Source: Lachnospiraceae bacterium
GTDB taxonomy: Bacteria > Bacillota > Clostridia > Lachnospirales > Lachnospiraceae
Length of the DNA: 64,000 bases
Assembly (NCBI GenBank): GCA_017474455.1
Contig: JAFVHP010000033.1
Span: forward strand, 1 to 64,000
Direction: 5' to 3'
Below, in pieces: positions 1 through 6,882 of this stretch. The notes beneath the pieces are model-generated. The model saw only the letters and a list, made by a program, of their open reading frames with translations, was not told the DNA's origin and ran no database searches. Position 1 is the stretch's first letter. Each line of letters starts with the position of its first letter. The translations under genes were made by a program, and so were the position numbers.

Positions 1-43
1 ACTGAAAATCCTCGTGTCACTGGTTCGATTCCGGTTCTAGGCA
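1..43 (+). tRNA. tRNA-Phe (GAA), 3' part
   Basis: The window opens inside the anticodon arm. The loop CTGAAAA gives anticodon GAA. The anticodon 3' strand, a five-base variable loop, a T-arm (ACTGG paired with CCGGT around TTCGATT) and the acceptor 3' strand TCTAGGC plus discriminator A follow in order. CCA is not encoded. The 5' half lies outside the window. Confidence 0.85.
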
Positions 44-47
44 TTGG

Positions 48-80
48 AACGGGAACAGGTCATTCCTGTTCCCGTTTATT
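48..80 (+). terminator. Hairpin between tRNA-Phe and tRNA-Lys
   Basis: A perfect 12-bp stem (48-59 with 65-76, loop TCATT) is followed by a T-rich stretch. It probably ends the tRNA-Phe transcript, or acts as a partial stop before tRNA-Lys only 16 bases further on. Confidence 0.6.
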
Positions 81-95
81 TAGTTCTATGGTTAA

Positions 96-168
96 GGGTG
101 ATTAGCTCAGGTGGTAGAGCACTTGACTTTTAATCAAGTTGTCGCGGGTTCGAGTCCCGCATCACTCA
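96..168 (+). tRNA. tRNA-Lys (TTT)
   Basis: A complete 73-nt cloverleaf. Acceptor GGGTGAT pairs with ATCACTC (one G-U), the anticodon stem CTTGA/TCAAG encloses loop CTTTTAA with anticodon TTT, and the T-arm is GCGGG/CCCGC. The discriminator is A, and CCA is not encoded. Confidence 0.96.
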
Positions 169-239
169 TACAAACAATTTAAAAAGTTTCGTTGTCACGG
201 ATAATCGGGTAATAACAGCTGTTACGGGAGGTTATTGCT

Positions 240-392
240 ATGGCAGGAACAGGGGATGTGGCAGTCACGATCGCGGTCATTGCTTTCTTTGCGCTGGCTG
301 CTGTGGGGATCATCGCGGCAGTGATCGCTGCAGCGGCGGTGAGTTCCGTAGAAAGCGGTCAGGGTAAGGAATCAGGTCTGGATGAGGACTGA
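240..392 (+). CDS. Small membrane protein, 50 aa
   Basis: A 50-codon gene with a good ribosome site (GGGAGG, about 8 bases before ATG) and its own terminator. Residues 7 to about 34 form one long Ala/Ile/Val-rich hydrophobic helix, followed by a short polar tail ending in Asp-Glu-Asp. That is the layout of a single-span small membrane protein. I do not recognise a family. It sits alone between tRNA-Lys and its terminator, in the same direction, and could be co-transcribed with the tRNA because no clear promoter is visible in the 71 bases between them. The start, the Shine-Dalgarno spacing and the terminator make it a credible gene despite its size; its function is unknown. Confidence 0.6.
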   Translation: MAGTGDVAVTIAVIAFFALAAVGIIAAVIAAAAVSSVESGQGKESGLDED

Positions 393-434
393 TATTCACG
401 CAGCCTGAAGATAGAATCATGAGTAAAGTTTAAT

Positions 435-467
435 GGGCTGACGCAATTATATGCGTCAGCCCTTTTT
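435..467 (+). terminator. Intrinsic terminator after the 50-aa gene
   Basis: A perfect 11-bp stem (435-445 with 452-462) with loop ATTATA, followed by TTTTT. Confidence 0.85.
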
Positions 468-469
468 AT

Positions 470-1087
470 GTCCTGTACATTCTCTAAGTACTGTTTGTTT
501 TCTCAAAGGTCCTGCTGTCCCGGTTGTCCCAGTCGAGTTCAGTTGTTCCGGCGTCCCGGTTGAGTTCAGCTATTCCTGCTGTCCCGGTTGAGTTCAGCTA
601 TTCCTGCTGTCCCAGTTGAGTTCAGCTGTTCTGGCGTCCCGGCGGAAGATTCTGCAATATTGCATATGGAGGCAGTAGTTACATAAGCTTAATAGGTACA
701 TAAAACTAGATAGTTTGCAGAATATACATATTGAAGTCGCTCATTGTATATAGTAATAGGTATCCGCGGACATCCTGGATGCAGAAAGTACAGATGGAAG
801 ATTCCCTTTTTGATTATCGGTCGGTATCGCATTGAATCGGTAGTACATATTGGATCAAAGCAGAATCAGGTTTAGAGGGTATCCGCAGAAGATAAGAATG
901 AATGATGTTACATATTGATGGATCAGGAATTAAGGTACAATATGTATTCCGGCAGGATAACAGAATGAAAGGATCAGATTAAACAGGCAAAGGGAGGATA
1001 CAGATATGTAAATTATGTCAGCCTTGCCTTGTTTACCCGAGTTCCGATGCTTAGAGCGTAATAAGATCACAGCGTTCAAAACTGAAA
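470..1087. other. Non-coding stretch
   Basis: No gene is supported here. The first part holds the 28-bp tandem repeats. From about 650 the DNA is AT-richer and has recurring short motifs (GGTATCCGC twice, TACATATTG three times) but no open frame with a ribosome site. It may be decayed mobile DNA; nothing identifies it. Confidence 0.4.
511..642. repeat. Degenerate 28-bp tandem repeat, about 4.5 copies
   Basis: Units start at 511, 548, 575, 603 and 631 (spacings 37, 27, 28, 28). Each carries GTCCC(A/G)GTTGAGTTCAG with small changes; the first unit has an extra internal GTCCC segment. There is no open frame and no spacer/repeat alternation, so this is a minisatellite and not CRISPR. Confidence 0.8.
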
Positions 1088-1120
1088 GGAGCGCCGAACT
1101 GTGAAAAAGTTCGGCGCTCC
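1088..1120. terminator. Bidirectional hairpin terminator
   Basis: A perfect 13-bp stem (1088-1100 with 1108-1120). It lies just downstream of the minus-strand acetyltransferase stop and on that strand is followed by TTTCAGTTTT, so it most likely ends the four-gene minus operon. Confidence 0.75.
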
Positions 1121-1144
1121 CTGATTATTTTACGTGTTTCCGGG

Positions 1145-1798
1145 TCATACGGTAACGGTGCAGTCTCCAAGGATCTCGGGGTGGTTCTTCATGGTGTCGG
1201 CCTCGGTGATCTCTCTGATCACGCGGCAGGGATTGCCGGCCGCAAATGTACGGGGCGGGATATCCCTTGTGACAACGGCGTTTGCGCCGATGACGCAGCC
1301 TTCACCGATGGTGACACCGGGACAGATAACGACGTTCGCCCCGATCCAGCAGTAATTGCCGATGGTGACGGGCTTTGCCCAGCAGGCTTTGACATTTCCG
1401 TCAGGATCTTTAACGCCGCCGCGGCGCTCTTCCAGGATCATGGGATGGAGCGGTGTTACGATGGTGCAGTTAGGGCCGAAGGCCACGCCTTTTCCGACCG
1501 TCACCTGCGCGTCATCCTGGCAGGTAAAGCCGTAATTGATGAAAACGCCGTCGTCGAGCTTGGTGTGGCAGCCGTAATGGAAGAAGATGGGGCCCTGTAC
1601 GCGTACATTTTCGCCGAGTTCTCCGATCAGCTCCTGCAGGATCGCTTTCCTTTTCTCGTATTCGTCTTCGTGAGTCATGCTGTAATCGGTACTCAGGTTG
1701 TGAGCCTTGAGTTTGAGGGCAACAAGCTCCGGATCGCCGGGCGAGAACATAATGCCGTCATAGATCCTTTTTTCTTCTCTTGTCAGTTCTCTATCCAT
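1145..1798 (-). CDS. Sugar O-acetyltransferase, maltose acetyltransferase type
   Basis: A 217-residue enzyme of the Maa/LacA/NodL family, which moves an acetyl group from acetyl-CoA to a sugar hydroxyl. The N-terminal helical Maa motif (about residues 1-55, including YDGIMFSPGDPEL) leads into left-handed beta-helix hexapeptide repeats. The likely catalytic histidine is His118 in TPLHP, and IGANVVICPGVTIGEG is a classical hexapeptide stretch. I chose the ATG at 1798 over an upstream start at 1843 because GGAG lies seven bases before it and the family begins this way. It is the last gene of the minus operon after the GNAT gene (71-bp gap). The sugar acceptor cannot be told from sequence. Confidence 0.88.
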   Translation of the reverse strand: MDRELTREEKRIYDGIMFSPGDPELVALKLKAHNLSTDYSMTHEDEYEKRKAILQELIGELGENVRVQGPIFFHYGCHTKLDDGVFINYGFTCQDDAQVTVGKGVAFGPNCTIVTPLHPMILEERRGGVKDPDGNVKACWAKPVTIGNYCWIGANVVICPGVTIGEGCVIGANAVVTRDIPPRTFAAGNPCRVIREITEADTMKNHPEILGDCTVTV

Positions 1799-1869
1799 GT
1801 CATTCTCCAATCTTTTCAGTATATTGCCGGTCAACAGGTGCATGTATTGCTGTAACGCTTAAGCTGCGG

Positions 1870-2694
1870 TTACATTCGTTTCGTTGCAAGTTCCGCCCAC
1901 GCGGGCAGAAAGCCTGCCCCGAGGGCAACCTTCTGCGAGGCTATGTGGGACATGGATGTTCCGTAATAAGGAAGCTTCCCTTTTCTTATTATCTCGTTTT
2001 TAAGCAGTGTGACCAGATGTTTCGCAATTCCTTTTTGCCTGGCGGAGGGTGCGATGTTGATCCCGATCTGCCACATCGTGGGGCTGTCCGCGCTGGCGCC
2101 TGCCATGCCCAGAATCTCTTCGGCACCGCCTTCGCCCGGATCCTTCACTGCCGCGACACCGAGGACGTCCGGCGCTTCTTCCAGGAAGGTGAAGGCTTCC
2201 GTAAAACGGGGATCCCCGCGGAATTGTTCTATTGAGACATGGTCATACCATCGGATCCCGTAGGCACAGCGGCCTGTACGGACGGGTGCATCATGATCGG
2301 CCCGGTCAGGATCGCTGACAGGATCCCTGTCATGATCCCTGCCATGATCCCTGTCAGGGTGCGTATCCGGGAGAAAGAAAGGATGCATGGTTTCTACAGC
2401 ATATCCGTATTCACGGATCTTTGTCTCCAGCTCATAAAGCGTCTGCGCATCGAAGAACCAGTCGGAGATAGTATCGGCATACTTCTGGCGGCACCAGTCT
2501 ATTATGGCGGGTGAACCGGTAAAAAGGAGCTTACCGTTTACGACGGCGATCTTAAGAAAGCATTCTTCGGACTCCCGGAAGCGGCGTCTGCCCTCCCGGA
2601 AGCTGTGCAGTGTGAAGTGGTTGGCGTTATCGGAAACGTCTTCCGGGCTGCAGCAATAATCAAGAGCCAGCTGCCGGCTCAATATCTCATTCAT
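1870..2694 (-). CDS. GNAT family N-acetyltransferase with an Asp/Arg/His repeat
   Basis: A 274-residue protein whose second half fits the GNAT fold: an acetyl-CoA loop around SARQKGIAKHLV, followed by SHIASQKVALGAGFLP and a closing beta strand. The first 110 residues form an N-terminal domain I cannot assign. Between them, at about residues 110-135, is a hydrophilic repeat of four-residue steps (DRDH, GRDH, DRDP, SDPD) coded by a 12-bp DNA repeat. The repeat is in frame, so it looks like a tolerated linker expansion. The gene follows the peroxiredoxin-like gene with 4 bp between them in the same operon. The acceptor is unknown. Confidence 0.8.
   Translation of the reverse strand: MNEILSRQLALDYCCSPEDVSDNANHFTLHSFREGRRRFRESEECFLKIAVVNGKLLFTGSPAIIDWCRQKYADTISDWFFDAQTLYELETKIREYGYAVETMHPFFLPDTHPDRDHGRDHDRDPVSDPDRADHDAPVRTGRCAYGIRWYDHVSIEQFRGDPRFTEAFTFLEEAPDVLGVAAVKDPGEGGAEEILGMAGASADSPTMWQIGINIAPSARQKGIAKHLVTLLKNEIIRKGKLPYYGTSMSHIASQKVALGAGFLPAWAELATKRM
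2307..2366. repeat. 12-bp tandem repeat inside the GNAT gene, 5 copies
   Basis: Units begin at 2307, 2319, 2331, 2343 and 2355 with consensus CA(G/T)GATCCCTG(T/C). The unit length is a multiple of three, so the repeat adds four-residue steps to the protein without a frameshift. Confidence 0.8.
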
Positions 2695-2698
2695 GGTC

Positions 2699-3241
2699 TC
2701 AGTCCAGTATCCTTATGAGTTCATCGGCTGTCGCGGAATCAGCGGCTTCGGCGGCGTAACGGGCGTACAGGACGTTCAGGTCAGGATCGATGACGAACGT
2801 CGCGGGCAGCTGCAGTTCCTCGCCTTCAAAATCGCCGTGCTGGTAGCCGCCCGCCTTGACTCTTTCGATCTTGGCGGGTGCCTTGGGACCCATCATGTTT
2901 TCCATGGAAGCGGCCGCGGGAATTTCAAGAAGTTTATACAGTTCCTGTCCGGGATCACAGATGACGGGATAGGGAAGGCTTTTGCCGTCCAGGGCTGCGG
3001 AGAGTTTTTCCGGGTCGGACTGGAGGACGACGTAGAACTGGCCGCCGTTTGCCGTTATATCTTCAAATCTTTCCGCATAGTCGTGCATATCCAGCTGGCA
3101 GAACGGGCAGCCGTAATAGCGAAGAAAGACCAGCGCTGTCTTGCCTGCCGCTTTGGCGGCTTCAGAGATCTTCAGGTCTTTTTCGCTGATCGTCCGAAAG
3201 GTGAAATCAGGCAGTTTGCTGCCGGGAGTGAGTTTTGCCAT
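2699..3241 (-). CDS. Peroxiredoxin-like (AhpC/TSA) protein
   Basis: A 180-residue thioredoxin-fold protein. Residues 1-35 are the peroxiredoxin entry (PGSKLPDFTFRTI), followed by ALVFLRYYGCPFC with Cys45 and Cys48. The CxxC arrangement replaces the usual PxxxTxxC motif of typical peroxiredoxins and matches peroxiredoxin-like proteins that may reduce peroxides or act as thiol reductases. A later FVIDPDLNVLYARY strand is typical of the fold. No signal peptide, so it is cytoplasmic. It is the second gene of the minus operon (45 bp after the mechanosensitive channel gene, 4 bp before the GNAT gene). The substrate and reducing partner are not evident. Confidence 0.85.
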   Translation of the reverse strand: MAKLTPGSKLPDFTFRTISEKDLKISEAAKAAGKTALVFLRYYGCPFCQLDMHDYAERFEDITANGGQFYVVLQSDPEKLSAALDGKSLPYPVICDPGQELYKLLEIPAAASMENMMGPKAPAKIERVKAGGYQHGDFEGEELQLPATFVIDPDLNVLYARYAAEAADSATADELIRILD

Positions 3242-3286
3242 TTTGTCTCCTTTCTGTCTCCATTCTGTATCCGTTACAGGACCGGA

Positions 3287-4210
3287 TCAGGTCCCTGCGG
3301 GATCTGTCTGTGTCTGATGATCCCAGTCTTTCTCATGCAGTATGACGTTGGTATATGCGTAAGGGATCTCGATGCCGTTGGCGGCAAGTGCCTCGAAGAC
3401 ACGGGTATTGACGGAGTCCCGGACCACTTCGGTCGAATCGTCGCTCTGATAATAGACGGTAGCTGACATGATCAAGGCGCTGCCGGACAGTTCAAAGAAA
3501 TAGACCGGTGCGTATTCCATCGTGCCGTCAGGCAGGCGCTTGCCGGGGATGGTATGAGGCGAGCCGGCAATGGCTTGCCTGATGGTCTGCCGGGCCTTCT
3601 CTATGTCGGAATCATAGCTGACAGGGTATTTGAGCAGGATGGAGCGGGGAATATCGTTATAGCTGTAATTCAGGATAGAATAGCCATTCAGTTTGCTGTT
3701 GGGGATGACGGTACGGATCGTATCGATCCTTCTGATCACGACGTGGCGCATGGTAATACTCTCCACGATACCCGCGGTGCCGTCTTCCAGTTCGATCCTG
3801 TCACCTATGTCGAAAGGACGGTAGAGGCTGATCTGCAGACCCGAAAGGATATCTTTGATGATGTCCTGGGCGGCAAAACCGACGATAGCCGTAATGAGGG
3901 CGGCGCTTCCGAACAGCGACTGCCGGAGGCGGTCAAAGTTGAATGGTATGACGATAAATGCGACTGTGATGGCAAACGCGAACACCCTTTCCAGGAACTG
4001 GGTGTAGAGCGAACGGCCTCTCTTTATTTCCAGTTTTTTGAAAATGTATTTGTTCAGCTTCTGGGCTCCTCTCCAGAGCAGGAAAAGGAGGAGCAGGAAA
4101 AGGGCGCCGATGAACAAAAAGACCGCGATGGCTAAGAGCGTGGCGCTTGTCCTGCTCAAAGCTCCCATGGCCTGAAGGTCGTTGATTATGTCGGTGATTT
4201 CATTAAACAT
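3287..4210 (-). CDS. Small-conductance mechanosensitive channel, MscS family
   Basis: A 307-residue inner-membrane channel that opens under membrane tension to release solutes on osmotic downshock. Three membrane segments are visible: about residues 22-47 (very hydrophobic, Leu-rich), 70-87 and the pore-lining TM3 near residues 97-118 (ALITAIVGFAAQDIIKDIL). The cytoplasmic beta domain follows (FDIGDRIELEDGTAGIVESI, then IPNSKLNGYSILNYS) and the mixed alpha/beta C-terminal domain completes a normal-length protein. It is the first gene of the minus-strand operon. The order of TM3 and the beta domain makes the family assignment firm, while the exact subfamily is open. Confidence 0.93.
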   Translation of the reverse strand: MFNEITDIINDLQAMGALSRTSATLLAIAVFLFIGALFLLLLFLLWRGAQKLNKYIFKKLEIKRGRSLYTQFLERVFAFAITVAFIVIPFNFDRLRQSLFGSAALITAIVGFAAQDIIKDILSGLQISLYRPFDIGDRIELEDGTAGIVESITMRHVVIRRIDTIRTVIPNSKLNGYSILNYSYNDIPRSILLKYPVSYDSDIEKARQTIRQAIAGSPHTIPGKRLPDGTMEYAPVYFFELSGSALIMSATVYYQSDDSTEVVRDSVNTRVFEALAANGIEIPYAYTNVILHEKDWDHQTQTDPAGT

Positions 4211-4323
4211 CCGGGAAGATCTCCGTTATCTGTACAGAAATGAACGTTAACATCATTATTATAGCTTAATATAGCGTGTTGTACTCTGCAAAAACGGATT
4301 TCGAAGGTTTTTGAAATTTCGGC

Positions 4324-4352
4324 TTGACTTGACATGATGAAAAAGGTAGAAT
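4324..4352 (+). promoter_or_regulatory. Promoter of the trpB T-box transcript
   Basis: TTGACT (4324-4329), a 17-bp spacer and TAGAAT (4347-4352) match the housekeeping promoter pattern. The T-box leader begins a short way downstream. Confidence 0.75.
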
Positions 4353-4375
4353 CTGATTTAATTTAATACCGCTTT

Positions 4376-4657
4376 AAACCGGTGAAGGAGAAATAGTAGC
4401 ATTGCCGCTGGCTTCAGAGAGAGCTGCGGATGGTGTGATCGCAGCAGGCAAATGCAGTGTGAATGGGCTCCTGAGGGCAAACCGAATGCAGGATCATCCT
4501 GTGAAGTAGGGGAGACGGAGAGGGATCTTCGTAAACAATATCCGTACGGAACGACCGTACTTGAGTGGGCGCATTTTATTTGCGTCAAGTTGGGTGGCAC
4601 CGCAGGAGGATGATCATGCTCCTGTCCCTACAGAATGTAGCTGGACAGGAGTTTTTT
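4376..4657 (+). promoter_or_regulatory. Tryptophan T-box riboswitch
   Basis: A T-box leader reads the charge of a tRNA through a specifier codon and an antiterminator bulge. Stem I begins near 4376, and AGAGAGCTGCGGATGGTG is the conserved AG-bulge/loop region. GTGAA is followed by TGG at 4464-4466, the expected position of the specifier, so tRNA-Trp is the likely ligand. The T-box motif TGGGTGGCACCGC lies at 4591-4603. The terminator is a 9-bp stem (4619-4627 with 4643-4651) followed by six T. Uncharged tRNA-Trp should stabilise the antiterminator and switch on the downstream trpB. Confidence 0.93.
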
Positions 4658-4720
4658 ATTTGCAGAGACTTCTGTTCTGAAAGACCAGGGGGCCGCAGGC
4701 AGGCCGAAAGGAGAGACATG

Positions 4721-6103
4721 ATGAGTAAAGCAAACGTACCCTACAAGATGTATCTGGAAGAACACGAGATCCCGACAGCATGGTATAACCTAAGGGCGGA
4801 CATGAAGAACAAGCCTGCCCCGCTGATCCATCCCGGAACCCTGCAGCCGCTGAAATTCGAAGATATGCAGCCTATTTTCTGCGATGAGCTGATCAGGCAG
4901 GAACTCAACGACACGGATCCCTATATCGAGATACCGGAAGAAGTCCTGAATTTCTACAAAATGTACCGTCCTTCACCCCTCGTACACGCGGAGTTCCTTG
5001 AGAAAGCCCTGGATACGCCGGCCCATATTTATTACAAGTTCGAAGGCAACAACACTTCCGGCAGCCATAAGCTCAATTCCGCCATCGCGCAGGCCTACTA
5101 CGCCAAGAAGCAGGGCCTGAAAGGCGTTACGACAGAGACCGGCGCGGGCCAGTGGGGCACCGCCCTTTCCATGGCATGCGCGTTCTTCGGCATCGACCTG
5201 AAGGTTTATATGGTCAAGGTCTCATACGAGCAGAAGCCTTTCCGCCGTGAGGTCATGAGGACCTACGGCGCGTCCGTAACACCTTCGCCTTCCATGGAGA
5301 CCAACATCGGCCGCAAGATCAACGAAGAGTTCCCCGGGACGACAGGGTCTCTGGGCTGCGCGATCTCCGAGGCCGTGGAAGTGGCTACTTCCCTCGAAGG
5401 ATACCGTTATGAGCTGGGCAGCGTCCTTAACCAGGTACTCCTCCATCAGTCGATCATCGGTCTCGAGACCTATACCGCCTGCAAGAAATACGGAATCAAG
5501 CCCGACGTTATCGTCGGCTGTGCCGGCGGCGGTTCCAACCTGGGCGGCCTGATCGCTCCTTTCATGGGCGAAAAGCTCCGCGGCGAAGCGGATTACAGGA
5601 TCGTCGCGATCGAGCCCGCGTCCTGCCCCAGCTTTACCAGAGGCAGATATGCCTATGACTTCTGCGATACGGGCATGGTCTGCCCGATGGCCAAGATGTA
5701 CACCCTCGGCCACGACTTCATTCCTTCCGCCAACCATGCCGGCGGCCTCCGCTATCACGGTATGAGCCCTATCCTTTCCCAGCTTTACGCGGACGGCCTG
5801 ATGGAAGCCCGTGCCGTTGAGCAGACTTCCGTATTTGAAGCGGCTGAACTCTTCGCCCGCACGGAAGGTACACTGCCCGCTCCCGAATCCAGCCATGCGA
5901 TCAGAGGCGCCATCGACGAAGCACTTAAGTGCAAAGAGACCGGCGAAGAGAAGACCATCATCTTCGGGCTGACCGGTACCGGCTACTTCGACATGACTGC
6001 CTATGAAAGCTTCAACAACGGCAAGATGACCGATTATATCCCTACGGACGAGGATCTGGAAAAAGGATTTGCCGGGATCCCGAACGTGGAGATCAATTTC
6101 TGA
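4721..6103 (+). CDS. trpB: Tryptophan synthase beta chain, TrpB2 type
   Basis: A 460-residue pyridoxal-phosphate enzyme that joins indole and serine to give tryptophan. The PLP lysine is Lys117 in GSHKLNSA and the phosphate loop GGGSN is at 269-273. The long N-terminus, the GSHKLN rather than GAHKIN motif, and the length are typical of TrpB2, the form that often works without TrpA. No trpA or other trp gene is near, which fits an indole-salvage role. ATG at 4721 was chosen because AAGGAG lies seven bases upstream; ATG at 4718 is too close. Expression should follow tRNA-Trp charging through the T-box. Confidence 0.94.
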   Translation: MSKANVPYKMYLEEHEIPTAWYNLRADMKNKPAPLIHPGTLQPLKFEDMQPIFCDELIRQELNDTDPYIEIPEEVLNFYKMYRPSPLVHAEFLEKALDTPAHIYYKFEGNNTSGSHKLNSAIAQAYYAKKQGLKGVTTETGAGQWGTALSMACAFFGIDLKVYMVKVSYEQKPFRREVMRTYGASVTPSPSMETNIGRKINEEFPGTTGSLGCAISEAVEVATSLEGYRYELGSVLNQVLLHQSIIGLETYTACKKYGIKPDVIVGCAGGGSNLGGLIAPFMGEKLRGEADYRIVAIEPASCPSFTRGRYAYDFCDTGMVCPMAKMYTLGHDFIPSANHAGGLRYHGMSPILSQLYADGLMEARAVEQTSVFEAAELFARTEGTLPAPESSHAIRGAIDEALKCKETGEEKTIIFGLTGTGYFDMTAYESFNNGKMTDYIPTDEDLEKGFAGIPNVEINF

Positions 6104-6176
6104 TCCGGACTGCGCGGCCGTTTCCGGCGGCACGATAACAGGCCCCGCACTTTTTTTTGAAGCCGGACGCCCAAAT

Positions 6177-6217
6177 GCCCTGCCATGTTGTATACTTGTA
6201 CGGTGGCAGGGCTTTTT
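6177..6217 (+). terminator. Intrinsic terminator after trpB
   Basis: A 9-bp stem (6177-6185 with 6204-6212) followed by TTTTT. The next gene starts 32 bases later. Confidence 0.8.
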
Positions 6218-6248
6218 ATGCGGACGGGACCGGAAGGAGAACGGTTTA

Positions 6249-6848
6249 ATGGGCATTGAGGCAAAAGGACAGGCGGACGGGAAGAATACATCCGTTCCTG
6301 TGCCGGTGGAGACGGAACGCAAATGGATGGTCACGGGATGGCCGGAAGATGCGGGCGTTTCCGGACTTGCGCTGATTAAGGAAGAACTGATGCGCCAGGG
6401 ATATGTCTCCGTTTCGCCGACTGTCAGGATCCGGAGTGAAGAGACCCTTGTCCCTGCAGGCGGCGGCAGCGTCTGCATGCTCTGTTTTAAATCTTCCGGC
6501 TTTATGAGCAGGAAAGAAGTGGAATTCGCGATACCGGAGGACAGATTCGCCCAGATAGAGCAGATCATCGGGGCGCCGCTGATCGGGAAAGTCCGCCGCA
6601 CCTATGCGCTGCCGGATGGCAGGCATCTGGAAGTCAATCATGTGGACGAAGGCCTTCCGACTGAATTCTGGTACGCGGAGATCGAGTTTGCCTCTGAAGA
6701 GGACGCGGTACAATATGCCCCGCAGGCGGAAAAGCTGAAAAGCTACCTGTCGGATGAAGTAACGAATGAACCGGGCCAGTCCATGGGGGCTTACTGGGCA
6801 TATACCCGGCTCGGCAATACGGACATACCCTGGAAAAGAACGGAATAA
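6249..6848 (+). CDS. CYTH domain protein (triphosphate tunnel enzyme family)
   Basis: A 199-residue protein with the CYTH signature ExExK at residues 21-25 (ETERK) after a short polar leader. A VRIRSEE arginine strand and later basic strands (KVRRTY) are what line the tunnel in this family. Relatives hydrolyse inorganic triphosphate or thiamine triphosphate, or act as class IV adenylate cyclases; sequence alone does not decide which. The ATG at 6249 has AAGGAG about nine bases before it. The gene lies after the trpB terminator and 34 bp before the DUF1846 gene, possibly as a two-gene unit. Confidence 0.8.
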   Translation: MGIEAKGQADGKNTSVPVPVETERKWMVTGWPEDAGVSGLALIKEELMRQGYVSVSPTVRIRSEETLVPAGGGSVCMLCFKSSGFMSRKEVEFAIPEDRFAQIEQIIGAPLIGKVRRTYALPDGRHLEVNHVDEGLPTEFWYAEIEFASEEDAVQYAPQAEKLKSYLSDEVTNEPGQSMGAYWAYTRLGNTDIPWKRTE

Positions 6849-6882
6849 ACGGACAGTTCGAATATAAGAGGAGAGACCCGCT

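Noticed and set aside
511-642. CRISPR array
   Set aside because: The 28-bp units are directly adjacent and degenerate, with no spacers.
5222-6601. A 459-codon antisense frame opposite trpB2
   Set aside because: It overlaps a certain gene and a terminator and has no supporting signals.
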